Positions 8,943 through 18,744 are shown, counted from the stretch's first letter. The stretch: DNA of 64,000 nt from UTCHB3 sp002050155 (GCA_030584105.1 CP129491.1:1984001-2048000), one strand, 5' to 3'. Made by a program: numbers and translations. The notes: generated from the letters alone by a model not told the origin.

Positions 8943-11900
8943 CTAAGCAACGATGTTAAAGTCTTTGTTGAATCTGACGCTTACAAGTTTTGAAACGCCT
9001 TCTTCCTGCATAGTAACGCCATACATCGTGTCGGCTGCTTCCATCGTTCGCTTATTGTGTGTTACCACTATAAATTGGGTGTTAGCACTGAACTCCCTGA
9101 GAATTTTGGTGAATCTGTCGATATTTGCATCATCAAGCGGAGCATCAATCTCGTCTAAGATGCAGAACGGCGATGGTTTCACCAAATAAATAGCGAACAA
9201 CAACGCAATGGCAGTGAGTGTTTTTTCACCGCCGGAAAGCAGTTCAATTGATGTCGGTCGTTTCCCCCTCGGCTTGGCAATAATTTCAATTCTTGCTTCC
9301 AAAGGGTCAACCCCATCTTCAAGTTTCAGATCAGCCTCATCCTCTTCCCTGAAAAGGCTCCGGAAAATCTTCCGGAAGTTCTCTCTGATGGCTTCAAAAG
9401 TTTCGAAAAAGAGTGTTTGGGCGGTAGTGTTTATCTCTTCAATCGTTTTAATTAAATCTTTTTCGGAACGGATCAGATCGTCCCTTTGAGCGGCATAAAA
9501 ATCGAACCTTTCTTTTTCCCGGTCATATTCTTCAAACGCCAGCAGGTTAACGGGCCCCATTTGATGGAGTTGCTGCTCAATTTTGTTCACTTCACGGCGC
9601 CACTCCGGCAGTTTTTGTCGCTCTTCGTCACTTGGTTCTTTCGGTTCAATTTCCCTGTCATACTTCTCCGTAACCCTTTCTTTCAGGTTACGGATGTTAA
9701 TTGAATATTCGTTGAATTTAAGATCAGAAAGGTGCAATTGATCACTGATTTTATCCCGTTCTTCTCTCAGCGCATTTTTCTGCCTGTCAAGTTCATCTAA
9801 TTCCCCTCTTTTTACCAAATAATCGGCTTCAATTTCTTTCTCTTTTAAGCGAAGCGCCTCTCTGGCTTCTTTGTTTTCGTCAAGATCGAAGGTGCTGTCT
9901 TCAATCGTTCCGGTAAGCAATTCAATTTCGTTTTTTGCGTTCTTAATATCTTCTTCACGCCGCGCGATCGAACTGCGTGTTGAGAGGATATTCTGGTTCG
10001 TTCTTTCAATGGAATTTAAAATGTTCCTCTTTTCGCCTTTTACCCGTTCAAGTTCAACATTTTTCAGGTTATAATCTTTTGAAACAACACCAAACTCTGA
10101 TTCAGCCTCAGCCGCATTTGCCTCAAACTCACTTCTTGTCGCCTGAGTTTCGGCTTTGAACTTTTCATCGCTTTCAATCTCATTTTTCAGCGCAATTATT
10201 TCTTCTTCAAAATGCTTCAATTGCTCAGAAAGCGCTTCCCGCTCTTTAAGAAGTGTATCCTTTTCCTCAGTTGCTTTTTTTACCTCGAACTGGTGTTGAG
10301 CAAGCTGCTTTTCAAGCTGCAACAGGTCGCTTTGGTAAATTTTAATCGCCTCCCGAATATCTTTAAGGTCAATAAGGTGAAGCGCATATTCTTTCTCGTA
10401 TATGCTCTGTTTTATTGCGGTAAGTTCATCCTCAAGTGGTTTTATCCCAAGTTTTAACGACTCAAGTTGCGCTTTCCGCCCGAAAAGTGAATCTTCTTCC
10501 CTAAGTTTAGAGCCGGCTTCAACAACTCCATTCCCCTTAACCCTGTCGCCGTCAGCCGTAATAAAAGTGAAATCAGAATACTTTCCGGCAAGTTTTAATG
10601 CAGCTGACAAATCTTTTACCACTGCCACATTTTGAAGCATCACTTCAAAATATTTCTGATATTTTACGGGTACCTTAATCAATTTATAGGCAAAATCGAT
10701 AAACCCTTTCTCATTTTTCAGTTGTTTAAGAGCCTTTTTACCGGCATAGCCGGCAATTCTTTCGGCAATTGATTTTTTCTTCTTTCCGTTCCCCAGGTCA
10801 ACAATAAACGAAGCCTTTCCGCTTTTTGAGTTTAACAACAGGCTTACCGCCGCTTGAACATCCGCAATTTTGGGCACGATAAAACTTGTAAAGTTCTCTT
10901 TCAGTGCAGCCTCAAGCGCTAACCTGAACTCTTCTGCCGGCTCGCCGAGCGCCGAAACCACTTGTTTTTCACCTTTATACCAGGTATTGTCTTCCTTCAA
11001 TTTTTTGGAAGCAAGCGAGAAACCCTCCAAGTTGTTAATTAAGTCGGTAAGGAAATCAATCCTCGTTTTCAGGTCGTTCAACGCAGATTTTTTGTCAAAC
11101 TCTTTCTCTTTAAGTGCGTTAAGCTCCGCCTGAAGCGTCTCTTCTTTCAGAGTTGTTTCGTTGAATAGCTGCTCGGCATTCTTCAGGTTGCCCGATGTTT
11201 CCTCAATTTCTGAGGAAAGTTCTTCAATGAACGAATTGTTGCGCTTTATTTCTTCGGTCAGAAAGTTCTCTTTCTCTGCCGATTTTTCAATTTCTTTTTC
11301 GGTGCGCTCTTTCCCTTTTTCCATGTTCGAAAACTCGTTCACTCTGCGTGCTGCACTTTGCACTCTGGAAAGCACCGACTCTCCAAATGCCCTTACATCT
11401 TCACGGGCTTTGTTCAGTCTCTCCCTTTTTTCCTCCAATACAGCAGAGAGCCCACCAATGGAATCTGAAAGAACGGCTTCTTCACTGCTCTTTTCATCCA
11501 GATCGAAGTTCAAATCTTCCAGACTCTCCTCAGCCTGTTCAATCAGCCCTTTGAACTCTTCAAGTTCTGTTTCAAATCTTTTTATGTTATTCTCAAGCGA
11601 CCTTTTAGACTCTTGCGCAACGGAAATTGTTTGCTCGCTGCGGTAGATAACTTCAGTTTTCGCCGTTATTTTCCGCCTGATCTCTTTAAGTTCATTTTCC
11701 GTCGAAAATGTTTGCTCCCTTATTTCAGCATACTCTTTATCAAGTTCTTTTAATTTCAGATCGGTCTCGTGCTTATCAGCTGCCGCTTCAAGGTGTTTTT
11801 GCTGCCAAAGCCCCTGCTCTTCGAGCATAATAAAAAGTTCAATTGCCGCAGAACTAAGGTCTAACTCAGTCAGTTTGTCGGCAAGTTCTTTATATTTCTC

Positions 11901-12536
11901 CGCTTTGCTCGCCTGCCGTTCTAAGGTTGTAACTTTCTTCTCAATTTCGGAAATCAGGTCGTTTGCGCGGTTAAGGTCGTCTCTTACTTCCTCTAATTTT
12001 CTTAAAGTTAAGCGTCTTCTGATCTTATATTTATTAACACCGGCAGCTTCTTCAAACATAGTGCGGCGCTCTTCGGCTTTGTTGCTTAAAATAGATTCAA
12101 CCATCTTAAGTTCGATAACGGAATAAGCGTTCGCCCCCATCCCGGTATCCATAAACAGCCCGGTTATATCTTTTAGCCGTGCAATGTTTTTGTTAAGCAG
12201 GTATTCACTTTCGCCTGACCTGAAGATACGCCGTGTGATTATCACCTCAGAATAGTCCAGCGGCAGGACACCACGGTCGTTTTCGATCGTAAGCGACACT
12301 TCCGACATCCCAAGCGGCTTGCGCATAGAAGTGCCGTTGAAAACCACATTTTCCATCTTATCCGAGCGCAACACCGAGGATTTCTGTTCGCCGATGCACC
12401 ACCTCAAAGCGTCAACTATGTTGGTTTTGCCGCACCCATTGGGGCCCACAATAGCCGTGATCCCCTTGTTAAACTGAATAACAGTTTTCTGAGCGAACGA
12501 CTTAAAACCAAAAATTTCTAACTTCGAGAGATACAA
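8943..12536 (-). CDS. smc: Chromosome segregation protein SMC
   Basis: The ATP-driven DNA-entrapping subunit of the bacterial condensin, 1197 residues, full length. The head contains Walker A GPNGCGKTNIVDALRW near residue 32. The C-terminal head has the ABC signature LLSGGEKTLTAIALLFA and Walker B FCILDEIDAPLDDANI near residue 1130. Long coiled coils (about 170-500 and 680-1020) flank a hinge around residues 520-670 that includes VVEAGSKL. The start is 5 bp from the stop of the upstream GH2-like gene. No scpA or scpB is adjacent. Confidence 0.97.
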   Translation of the reverse strand: MYLSKLEIFGFKSFAQKTVIQFNKGITAIVGPNGCGKTNIVDALRWCIGEQKSSVLRSDKMENVVFNGTSMRKPLGMSEVSLTIENDRGVLPLDYSEVIITRRIFRSGESEYLLNKNIARLKDITGLFMDTGMGANAYSVIELKMVESILSNKAEERRTMFEEAAGVNKYKIRRRLTLRKLEEVRDDLNRANDLISEIEKKVTTLERQASKAEKYKELADKLTELDLSSAAIELFIMLEEQGLWQQKHLEAAADKHETDLKLKELDKEYAEIREQTFSTENELKEIRRKITAKTEVIYRSEQTISVAQESKRSLENNIKRFETELEEFKGLIEQAEESLEDLNFDLDEKSSEEAVLSDSIGGLSAVLEEKRERLNKAREDVRAFGESVLSRVQSAARRVNEFSNMEKGKERTEKEIEKSAEKENFLTEEIKRNNSFIEELSSEIEETSGNLKNAEQLFNETTLKEETLQAELNALKEKEFDKKSALNDLKTRIDFLTDLINNLEGFSLASKKLKEDNTWYKGEKQVVSALGEPAEEFRLALEAALKENFTSFIVPKIADVQAAVSLLLNSKSGKASFIVDLGNGKKKKSIAERIAGYAGKKALKQLKNEKGFIDFAYKLIKVPVKYQKYFEVMLQNVAVVKDLSAALKLAGKYSDFTFITADGDRVKGNGVVEAGSKLREEDSLFGRKAQLESLKLGIKPLEDELTAIKQSIYEKEYALHLIDLKDIREAIKIYQSDLLQLEKQLAQHQFEVKKATEEKDTLLKEREALSEQLKHFEEEIIALKNEIESDEKFKAETQATRSEFEANAAEAESEFGVVSKDYNLKNVELERVKGEKRNILNSIERTNQNILSTRSSIARREEDIKNAKNEIELLTGTIEDSTFDLDENKEAREALRLKEKEIEADYLVKRGELDELDRQKNALREERDKISDQLHLSDLKFNEYSINIRNLKERVTEKYDREIEPKEPSDEERQKLPEWRREVNKIEQQLHQMGPVNLLAFEEYDREKERFDFYAAQRDDLIRSEKDLIKTIEEINTTAQTLFFETFEAIRENFRKIFRSLFREEDEADLKLEDGVDPLEARIEIIAKPRGKRPTSIELLSGGEKTLTAIALLFAIYLVKPSPFCILDEIDAPLDDANIDRFTKILREFSANTQFIVVTHNKRTMEAADTMYGVTMQEEGVSKLVSVRFNKDFNIVA

Positions 12537-12540
12537 TTTT

Positions 12541-15129
12541 CTATCCCGTTGTGCTTTCTAAATAAACCTGCACTATCTGTTCTATGGTAAAATGTGTGAA
12601 TTGGTGGTAGAATAAATATCCCGCCAAAAAACCAATAACTACCAACCCCGTGAAAAAATAAACCTTCAGTGCCGGCACATCGTAAACCACATACATCCCT
12701 TTAAGCAAACGATGGAGGTTCCACAATAATATCAGCAAAAGTACTGCATATATTACCAAATTTGCAATATCTGCATTTAACATCCGGTAAAGCAAAATTG
12801 CCCCCGGCAGCGCAATTATGTAAGGAATTGAAGCCCAAACTACGATAATGTAACTTTTGGCAAAGGTCACTTTGTTTATTACAAACATTGCACCTATCCT
12901 GACAAAAAGGCTTACAAGCACGGAAAGCAGATAATAAAAAATTGTTAAAAATAAGAGCGACTGTGTTGGGTGCCAACTCAGGTAACTTACTATTGCAAGC
13001 ACCCACCTGAAACCAAAACTCAATAATATGCGCTCGGGAACTATATCGTAACGCCAGTAAAACAGCAAACTTGTGGTTATCAGGGCAATTACCGCACTTA
13101 TCAGAAAGCCAATGTATGTAGTCAGCAACAGCGACATTTGGTTGTAGTCGCGTACATCCTGAAAGAAATTATAAGGTCTTAACATTGCCCTTATTGCGTC
13201 TTCTTTGAATTTCTTTCCCGTGTTTAAAAACATTGCTGAAAGCAGAGCAAGCACTAACCCGAAAACAATCAGAATAATCGGTGCATCGTCTTCATCAAAG
13301 CCGAGTGAAATGGTTACTTTTTCTCTTCCGTTCAGCATTGCGTCAGCAACTTTGAAGGAAAGACGCTGAGTTTTACGGTCCTGTGAAATCAAACCGAAGT
13401 TGAGAACATCACCCTCTATTGCTCCCGAGATAATCGATTTGTAGTTGCTGCTATAGTCGAACATTGTAGTAAAAAAGTAAGAAAACCCGGGATTATCGTT
13501 AGAGTAGAGCAGCAGATCTTCAAAAAACTTAGCCTGTGCCTCTTCGGAGTGTTTGTTCCCTGAGTTTGCCTCATCGGGGTCAACTATAAATCCCGCACCG
13601 GTTATCAGAACGCGCCCGGCACCCAATTTTGTGGCAGCGTCGCCGTAGATTTTCAACACTTCGGCAGCACTTCTGTTTACAAACTCCATCCCGTAGATAT
13701 CAATTCCTTCGATTGGTTTCCCCGGAATAAGCGCAAAAGAAGCGTAAATTGATTTTGAAGAACCTTTTTTAACTTCTGTTGACAGGTCCTTCAGTAATTG
13801 CCTTATGTTCGCCTTGTTCCCGAGGTAACCCGAACCCAAACCAAACGCAGCTATTGTTGAAAAATTGCTGAAACCTTTCAGATACTGTTTGGAAAAATTA
13901 ATCAGGTTATTTTTAAGTGTTGGGTCATCTGCGTAAGATGAAGAAAGGTTTGAAACCGGCAGCTCCATGAACACCAAAAGCCCTTCTTCGGCGCATAAAT
14001 GCAACAAATATGGGTGCGGGATATTTTTTTCGAACCTAACAGCGTTGAAGCCCGCTGCTTTTATCGTACGGATATCCCGAACCATCTCCTCGTACGAAAG
14101 CATGCTCCCTCTCTCCCCGATCGAGGGGATATAGGTTACACCATGAAGCGAGAAATTCCGGTTGTTTAGGTTAAAAGAATTGTTGCCCGGGCGAAACAGA
14201 AAAAAGCCTGCCGGCACGGTTACACGGTCAACTAAATTATCGCCCGCATATAACGAAAAAGTAATATCGTACAAAAATGGGGAGTCGGGCGACCATAAAT
14301 TCGGGTCGTTCAAGCTGAGAGAAAGCACCACTTCCTGATCTTTACCCTTTTCGAGGCTGAATTTGTGGTTTGCAGAAGTTCCCCTCTCCTCATCACTGCC
14401 CCTACTTCTAACCGAAGCGCTGAGTTCATACTTGTTGCCCAACGAATCGCCCTGTGCTGAGTATTTTCGGTTGCTGATGAGCGAAATTAACGAAAGCTCA
14501 ACCCTGTTGCCGTTCGGCGAAACCGTGTAATTTACGCCATATTCGCCGATGTAAATGTTCGGAAGTTCAGTTACAAATACCTCACGAAATATCCCTTTGT
14601 TATTATAAGGGTAAAGAAAACTCATCTTGAAAGGGATTGTTTCTTTTCTGTCCAATTCGCCGTTAATTTTAACCGCGAGAAGGTTTTGCCCGTTTGTTTT
14701 TAGAAGATCACGCGGTAAAACGAACGAAAAAGGATATGCTCCGCCATTATGACGGAAAATTAACCTTCCGTTCAAAGATACTTCTGCTTTGTTGGAAACA
14801 CCAAGAAAAGTTATTTTGTAGTTCTTGCCCGCAGCGGGGGCGAAAGGAAGATTTCGCTCGAATATCAATTCATCATCAGATTCGAACGACGAGGGAACGG
14901 TAACATTAACGGCTGTGCCGGTTGGTTCGTCTGCATACCTTACTTTCCACTCACCCGACAGGGAAATGACCCGCCTTGTGTCGGATTGCTCAAGGTATTC
15001 GAACTCTTCAGGCTGAGTTGCCAAACCAACTCCCGTTGTAAATTTTGCCTGACCATTTATTCCCCGGCTAAATATGATAAATGTCAGAGAAAGGATGAAT
15101 AGTAATCTACTCAATCTGCGCATTCCCAA
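12541..15129 (-). CDS. GH2-like pseudoenzyme fused to a multi-pass membrane domain
   Basis: An 862-residue protein of unusual build. After a signal sequence (about residues 5-26) there is a GH2 sugar-binding jelly roll (about 40-185), an Ig-like sandwich (about 195-305) and a GH2 TIM-barrel-like region (about 310-590) with NFSLHGVTYIPS and AAGFNAVRFEKN. The acid/base site reads AAFGLGSGYLGN where active enzymes have a Gly-Asn-Glu, and the nucleophile region reads VLITGAGF where Glu is expected, so both catalytic glutamates appear lost. A TM segment near 625 and about five further TM helices (670-860) follow. It probably binds a glycan rather than cutting one. It heads the operon with smc 4 bp downstream. 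Confidence 0.75.
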   Translation of the reverse strand: MGMRRLSRLLFILSLTFIIFSRGINGQAKFTTGVGLATQPEEFEYLEQSDTRRVISLSGEWKVRYADEPTGTAVNVTVPSSFESDDELIFERNLPFAPAAGKNYKITFLGVSNKAEVSLNGRLIFRHNGGAYPFSFVLPRDLLKTNGQNLLAVKINGELDRKETIPFKMSFLYPYNNKGIFREVFVTELPNIYIGEYGVNYTVSPNGNRVELSLISLISNRKYSAQGDSLGNKYELSASVRSRGSDEERGTSANHKFSLEKGKDQEVVLSLSLNDPNLWSPDSPFLYDITFSLYAGDNLVDRVTVPAGFFLFRPGNNSFNLNNRNFSLHGVTYIPSIGERGSMLSYEEMVRDIRTIKAAGFNAVRFEKNIPHPYLLHLCAEEGLLVFMELPVSNLSSSYADDPTLKNNLINFSKQYLKGFSNFSTIAAFGLGSGYLGNKANIRQLLKDLSTEVKKGSSKSIYASFALIPGKPIEGIDIYGMEFVNRSAAEVLKIYGDAATKLGAGRVLITGAGFIVDPDEANSGNKHSEEAQAKFFEDLLLYSNDNPGFSYFFTTMFDYSSNYKSIISGAIEGDVLNFGLISQDRKTQRLSFKVADAMLNGREKVTISLGFDEDDAPIILIVFGLVLALLSAMFLNTGKKFKEDAIRAMLRPYNFFQDVRDYNQMSLLLTTYIGFLISAVIALITTSLLFYWRYDIVPERILLSFGFRWVLAIVSYLSWHPTQSLLFLTIFYYLLSVLVSLFVRIGAMFVINKVTFAKSYIIVVWASIPYIIALPGAILLYRMLNADIANLVIYAVLLLILLWNLHRLLKGMYVVYDVPALKVYFFTGLVVIGFLAGYLFYHQFTHFTIEQIVQVYLESTTG

Positions 15130-15446
15130 TCGTAAAAATTAAAAAATTCAGACTTTAAATATACATTATTCCGAGGGGTGAAATCAAGTTTTATAGTATT
15201 TAACGGTATATCTTTTATGGTGGATTTGTAACTGAAATCTGTTCCTATCTTATATTTTCTACTGCCGGGGGCGTTTATCTTTTATAGTGGATTTGTAACT
15301 GAAATGCCGGCGAAAGTACCGCGCCGCCTGCGAAATAAGAAGGTAATATGCCCCAAAAATCAAATTAAGTGCGGAATCCGCGGTTATTTCCGCAAAAATT
15401 TCTCTGTTTTTCAAAGAAAATTTAACCACCAGTAAGAAGAAAAATA
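15130..15446. other. Intergenic region with a 30-bp direct repeat and a small hairpin
   Basis: Between the divergent GH2-like gene and rpsT. It holds two 30-bp copies (15209-15238 and 15276-15305) differing at one base, sharing GTGGATTTGTAACTGAAAT, with a 67-bp period. It also has an imperfect hairpin near 15371-15393 (GCGGAA...TTCCGC). I see no gene in it. Confidence 0.7.
15156..15188 (-). promoter_or_regulatory. Candidate promoter for the GH2-like/smc/lpx operon
   Basis: On the minus strand CTTG (15185-15188) is followed after 21 bp by TATATTTA (15156-15163), one base from the Bacteroidota -7 consensus TAnnTTTG, 27 bp before the first gene of the operon. Position is good, the match is imperfect. 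Confidence 0.35.
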
Positions 15447-15478
15447 TTTGCACATCTCGCATACAAATAATATATTTG
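15447..15478 (+). promoter_or_regulatory. rpsT promoter of Bacteroidota type
   Basis: TTTG at 15447-15450 is followed after 20 bp by TATATTTG at 15471-15478, matching the Bacteroidota housekeeping consensus TTTG-N19/20-TAnnTTTG. It lies 47 bp upstream of the rpsT start. This is the clearest promoter in the window. Confidence 0.8.
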
Positions 15479-15525
15479 CAGACTGAATTTGTTTTAACCT
15501 AAAAACCAAAAGATACAAGTTTATT

Positions 15526-15783
15526 ATGGCAAACCACAAGTCGGCTGAAAAAAGGATCAGACAAAGCGCAAGAAGACGCGAGATTAACAAAGCTTCAATT
15601 TCGAAGATGAAAACCCTTGTTAAAAAAGTTCTTGCTTCAACTAACATAGATGAGGCAACCCCTGCTTACAAAGAAGCAGTTGCTCATTTAGACAGAATAG
15701 CCGTTAAGGGAAGAGTGCACAGAAATAATGCAGCTCGCAAAAAATCACGGCTGACACTGCACCTTAACAGCCTCGCAAAATAA
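15526..15783 (+). CDS. rpsT: 30S ribosomal protein S20
   Basis: Primary binding protein of 16S rRNA in the small subunit. The 85-residue sequence begins MANHKSAEKRIRQSARRR and contains VKGRVHRNNAARKKSRL, both diagnostic of S20, and is Lys/Arg-rich throughout. The start is preceded by an A/T-rich leader without a Shine-Dalgarno sequence, which is usual in Bacteroidota. It is monocistronic: a consensus promoter lies upstream and a strong terminator 14 bp downstream. Confidence 0.98.
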   Translation: MANHKSAEKRIRQSARRREINKASISKMKTLVKKVLASTNIDEATPAYKEAVAHLDRIAVKGRVHRNNAARKKSRLTLHLNSLAK

Positions 15784-15796
15784 CACCCTTTTTGAA

Positions 15797-15840
15797 GAAC
15801 TTCCGCAGAACACTGCGGAGGTTCTCTTCTTTTTTTTCTT
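15797..15840 (+). terminator. Rho-independent terminator of rpsT
   Basis: A 12-bp stem (GAACTTCCGCAG with CTGCGGAGGTTC, one G-T wobble) and a 4-nt loop are followed by TCTTCTTTTTTTTCTT, starting 14 bp after the rpsT stop. Confidence 0.9.
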
Positions 15841-16221
15841 CTGAATTTTTTCTCTTTTATCCCTTAGTTTAGGGGCTTTTTGCGCTTTAGTGGCAGGTTT
15901 TATGCCCTGTTGTGGGGGGTGTGTTCCGGAGTTTTGGGTTTTTGTATCTTTGAGTCGGATTTTTACGCACAGTTGTGATGGGGATGTTTTTTTATTTGAG
16001 TCTTAAAACCCCTTACGCTGCGGGTTTTTACGCACCGTTGTGGGAGTGATGTTCCATAATTTTTTTAGGGTTGCCGGTGCTATTTGTTCTTGAGTCTCAA
16101 CTAAGTTGATAACTTAGTTAGTTTCGAGGGCTTCTTTGATTTGCCGGATAAAACTCGAGCCACAACTAAGTTGATGATTTAGTTGAGAGGGATACTTGCG
16201 CTGCTCAATCCGGTGTTTAAC
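15841..16221. other. Low-complexity intergenic region with degenerate repeats and two palindromes
   Basis: A G/T-rich stretch with loosely repeated TTTTTACGCAC(A/C)GTTGTG blocks near 15960 and 16026, and the perfect inverted repeat AACTAAGTT-GAT-AACTTAGTT near 16100. A weaker form, AACTAA...TTTAGTT, is near 16165. No ORF is convincing. The palindromes have no T-tract and could be operators or decayed repeat units. Confidence 0.55.
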
Positions 16222-17364
16222 CTAATTGCGTTTTATTACAACAACAGTTACATCGTCTGTTAGAACGCCGAAATTTTCAACTTCATCGGTTAGTTTTTTC
16301 GCAATTTCTTCTGCACTTGAATTATAGTTGGTTTTCAGCAATTCTTCCACCCGTTTAAGCCCAAACTGCCCTCCCGACTTCGAAAAAGTCTCCATCACGC
16401 CATCTGTCAGCATTAAAACAATATCACCGTTAGCGATTGAATCTGTTTCGTGTGTAAACTTAAAATCTTTGCGCACGCCTACAGGTATCTGTTTAATAGT
16501 TTTTTCTTCGATTTTTCCGCTTTCTCTGCGATAAATCAGAATTGGCGGGTGCCCGGCAACTGTGTAGTTAATGGTTCCCTCATACAGTTCTGCCATTGCA
16601 GCCGTTATGAACATCTTTTTCTCTTTCAGCTCGAAGAGGGTTTTGTTCACCAAGCTTAAATTTTCACTTATATTGCCGCCGGAAGGTAAAATAGTGCGAA
16701 GCGAACTTTTGAACATACCCACTAATGCCCCGGCACCAACGCCGTGCCCCGATACATCGGCGATCGTAACTGTTATACCACCACTTCCGTTTGTATAACA
16801 ATCGAACATATCGCCACCAACTTCACCGACAGGTTTGGAAATTCCGTATATTTCGTAACTCCCAAAGTGCAAAGAAACAGGCGGGACCAAAATTGAATGA
16901 AGCTTTTCTGCCAGATCGATTTCAGTCCGCATCCGATAATGACTTAAACCTTCTTTCCCTATAAATTTTATTAAAAGTGTGTAGCTGAGCACAATCAACA
17001 ACATAATCCCCGACGCATGAAATATTAAATATTCCTTCGTAATGCTTGACATTGAGACCGGAGCAGGATTTGTCGGCATCGCATAACTGATCAGCAATTG
17101 AAGCGGTATCGCTATGATGAAAAACCTTCTGTCCCGAACTACAGCATGAGCATACGCAACACTTATCAACCCGGAAGAGATTGCAGAGAGAATTACCGAC
17201 CAATACCCAAACTGACCCGGTATAAACAAACTGGTTACAAAACCCAGTATGGCAAACAAACAAAAAATGCAAAGCATTAAGATGATGTATGAGCCGCGCG
17301 GGATGCTCCTGAAGAATTTTAATTCTTTGTTAGAACTGTTTTTTTTCAAAAATTTTGTTTTCAT
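16222..17364 (-). CDS. PP2C-type SpoIIE-family serine phosphatase with N-terminal membrane domain
   Basis: A 380-residue protein. Residues about 28-150 contain four to five TM helices. The C-terminal half is a SpoIIE/RsbU-type phosphatase with the metal-binding motifs VGEVGGDMFDCY near residue 178, ADVSGHGVGAGALVGMFK near residue 197, MLTDGVMETFSKSGGQFG near residue 318 and the final LTDDVTVVVIKR. Such enzymes dephosphorylate anti-anti-sigma factors in partner-switching pathways, but no anti-sigma or STAS gene is adjacent, so the target is unknown. It is transcribed alone on the minus strand. Confidence 0.88.
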   Translation of the reverse strand: MKTKFLKKNSSNKELKFFRSIPRGSYIILMLCIFCLFAILGFVTSLFIPGQFGYWSVILSAISSGLISVAYAHAVVRDRRFFIIAIPLQLLISYAMPTNPAPVSMSSITKEYLIFHASGIMLLIVLSYTLLIKFIGKEGLSHYRMRTEIDLAEKLHSILVPPVSLHFGSYEIYGISKPVGEVGGDMFDCYTNGSGGITVTIADVSGHGVGAGALVGMFKSSLRTILPSGGNISENLSLVNKTLFELKEKKMFITAAMAELYEGTINYTVAGHPPILIYRRESGKIEEKTIKQIPVGVRKDFKFTHETDSIANGDIVLMLTDGVMETFSKSGGQFGLKRVEELLKTNYNSSAEEIAKKLTDEVENFGVLTDDVTVVVIKRN

Positions 17365-17589
17365 TAAGTGGAATTTGCTTTAGATAGTTTTATAACTGTT
17401 CACTGTTTGTGTAAACGGGTAAAATTGAGGATAAAGTTTAAGAAACTGCAGTTCAACCGTAACTGGGATTGTGCAATAGTTTTTGCCGGGAGTTGTTGCG
17501 CCCCGATTGTGCGCTCCCGATTGTTCATCGGGATTGTGCTCAACAGTCTTACCATCCGATTGTGCACCGGGTTTTGTTTGAAAACTGTA
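17365..17589. other. Intergenic region with repeated CGATTGTGC motifs and a CCCGAT/ATCGGG palindrome
   Basis: It contains several copies of (C/G)GATTGTGC between about 17466 and 17562 and a hairpin CCCGATTGTTCATCGGG near 17517-17533. The hairpin resembles the palindrome that replaces the D arm in the tRNA-Ser copies at 20.7-21.3 kb. A copy of the neighbouring gene's 3' end lies at 17430-17460. No gene is seen. Confidence 0.6.
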
Positions 17590-17631
17590 TTAAAAAACGG
17601 GATAAAGCTTCAGAAACTGCAGTTCAACCGT
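17430..17631. repeat. Direct repeat: copy of the 17590-18522 gene 3' end
   Basis: 31 bp at 17601-17631, inside the last codons of the minus-strand gene, recur at 17430-17460, 171 bp downstream in the gene's direction. 29 of 31 bases are identical. The shared core is GAAACTGCAGTTCAACCGT. Confidence 0.85.
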
Positions 17632-18522
17632 GCCGGAATCTTTAATAAACTGAAACAGAAGTATCCCCTGCTCGGAAGAAGAACAGAAAACATTCTCGGT
17701 CATCAGTTTATTTTCATCTTTCCATTGCACTTTGAAAAAATCTTTCTTGCCTGTTTTGGTTATTTCGCCTTTATACTCGCCGTTTTGCCAGTCATCTTTA
17801 AACAAAGCGCCCTCAAAGTAATAGATTTTATAGGTAACATCATTTACTTTTTGCACACCAATTCTTAATTTTTGTTCGATACCCGTTGCGCCGGGAGTTT
17901 TCATCAATTCGTATATTCCCTCAATATCCTGAGCGCCTGCGTTGAGTTTTTTTCTGAACTCTTCTTCGGTTAAACCGACAGTTCCTTTGAAAATTTGCGG
18001 GGTTCGTGTTGGGTCATATTTCAGGCGTTTGTGGTTAAGCAATTTCCGCCATTCGACTAAAAGGGTTCTGTCAACCGAATAATCAACTTTCACCACCCCT
18101 TTTCTGCTGAACAAAAACCAGGTGCCGTTGCAGTCGCTCACCGTAATTGAAATGTTTGATATATCGAAACCGTCTGTTTTCCACTTGAACTCGAACTTTA
18201 AAAAGTTACATGAAGTGGTGGCTTTTGCGGTTGCGGCAATTTTTTCGGGAGTGGTGGCTATTATTTTATTGAAGCCAAGCTCTTTTATGTACTTTTTTAT
18301 TGCAGTTAGTTGATTGTCACCCTCGGGTGTGTCAATCAGTTGCTGAGCTGAGGGGCTAAGCTCAACCCATACTTCATCAAAACCGGTTATGAAATCCTCG
18401 TAAAGAAGCTTGGGATTACTTTGGTCTGTGGGTTTTACCTTCTGCGCTGCAGCGTTAACCTGCAAAACAAAAAAAGCAACAATTAAAATTGATAAATATC
18501 TGCTGAACTGATCTTTTTTCAT
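17590..18522 (-). CDS. Unrecognised exported protein
   Basis: A 310-residue protein with a signal peptide at residues 1-27 (ILIVAFFVLQVNAAAQ). I do not recognise a family. The mature part is mixed alpha/beta with two nearby cysteines (SCNFLK and SDCNGTW, about residues 105-130) that could pair. The C-terminal half has a regular strand pattern with KIYYFEGALF and GEYKGEI, resembling a small lipocalin-like or beta-sandwich fold; that is a guess. It is followed after 225 bp by the phosphatase gene. Its 3' end is echoed downstream at 17430-17460. Confidence 0.75.
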   Translation of the reverse strand: MKKDQFSRYLSILIVAFFVLQVNAAAQKVKPTDQSNPKLLYEDFITGFDEVWVELSPSAQQLIDTPEGDNQLTAIKKYIKELGFNKIIATTPEKIAATAKATTSCNFLKFEFKWKTDGFDISNISITVSDCNGTWFLFSRKGVVKVDYSVDRTLLVEWRKLLNHKRLKYDPTRTPQIFKGTVGLTEEEFRKKLNAGAQDIEGIYELMKTPGATGIEQKLRIGVQKVNDVTYKIYYFEGALFKDDWQNGEYKGEITKTGKKDFFKVQWKDENKLMTENVFCSSSEQGILLFQFIKDSGTVELQFLKLYPVF

Positions 18523-18744
18523 CTGCTCATTCTTTTTATTAAAATTTTAATTTATCTTTGTAACAAACCGATGTTTTTTAGTTTTTTGCTCTTTATTCTG
18601 AGAACCGGACGATTTTTTGCTGAAACCTCGAATGCATCATTTCTATTCTTTTACGCTTTTTTCTGAGAACCGAACGATATTATGAGAACAATTTATAAAA
18701 AATTTATGAAATTTCAGCTATGAAAAACAATTTTTTGGTTTAAA

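Noticed and set aside
16090..16175. Palindromes AACTAAGTT/AACTTAGTT as terminators
   Set aside because: No T-tract follows on either strand; left as unexplained palindromes.
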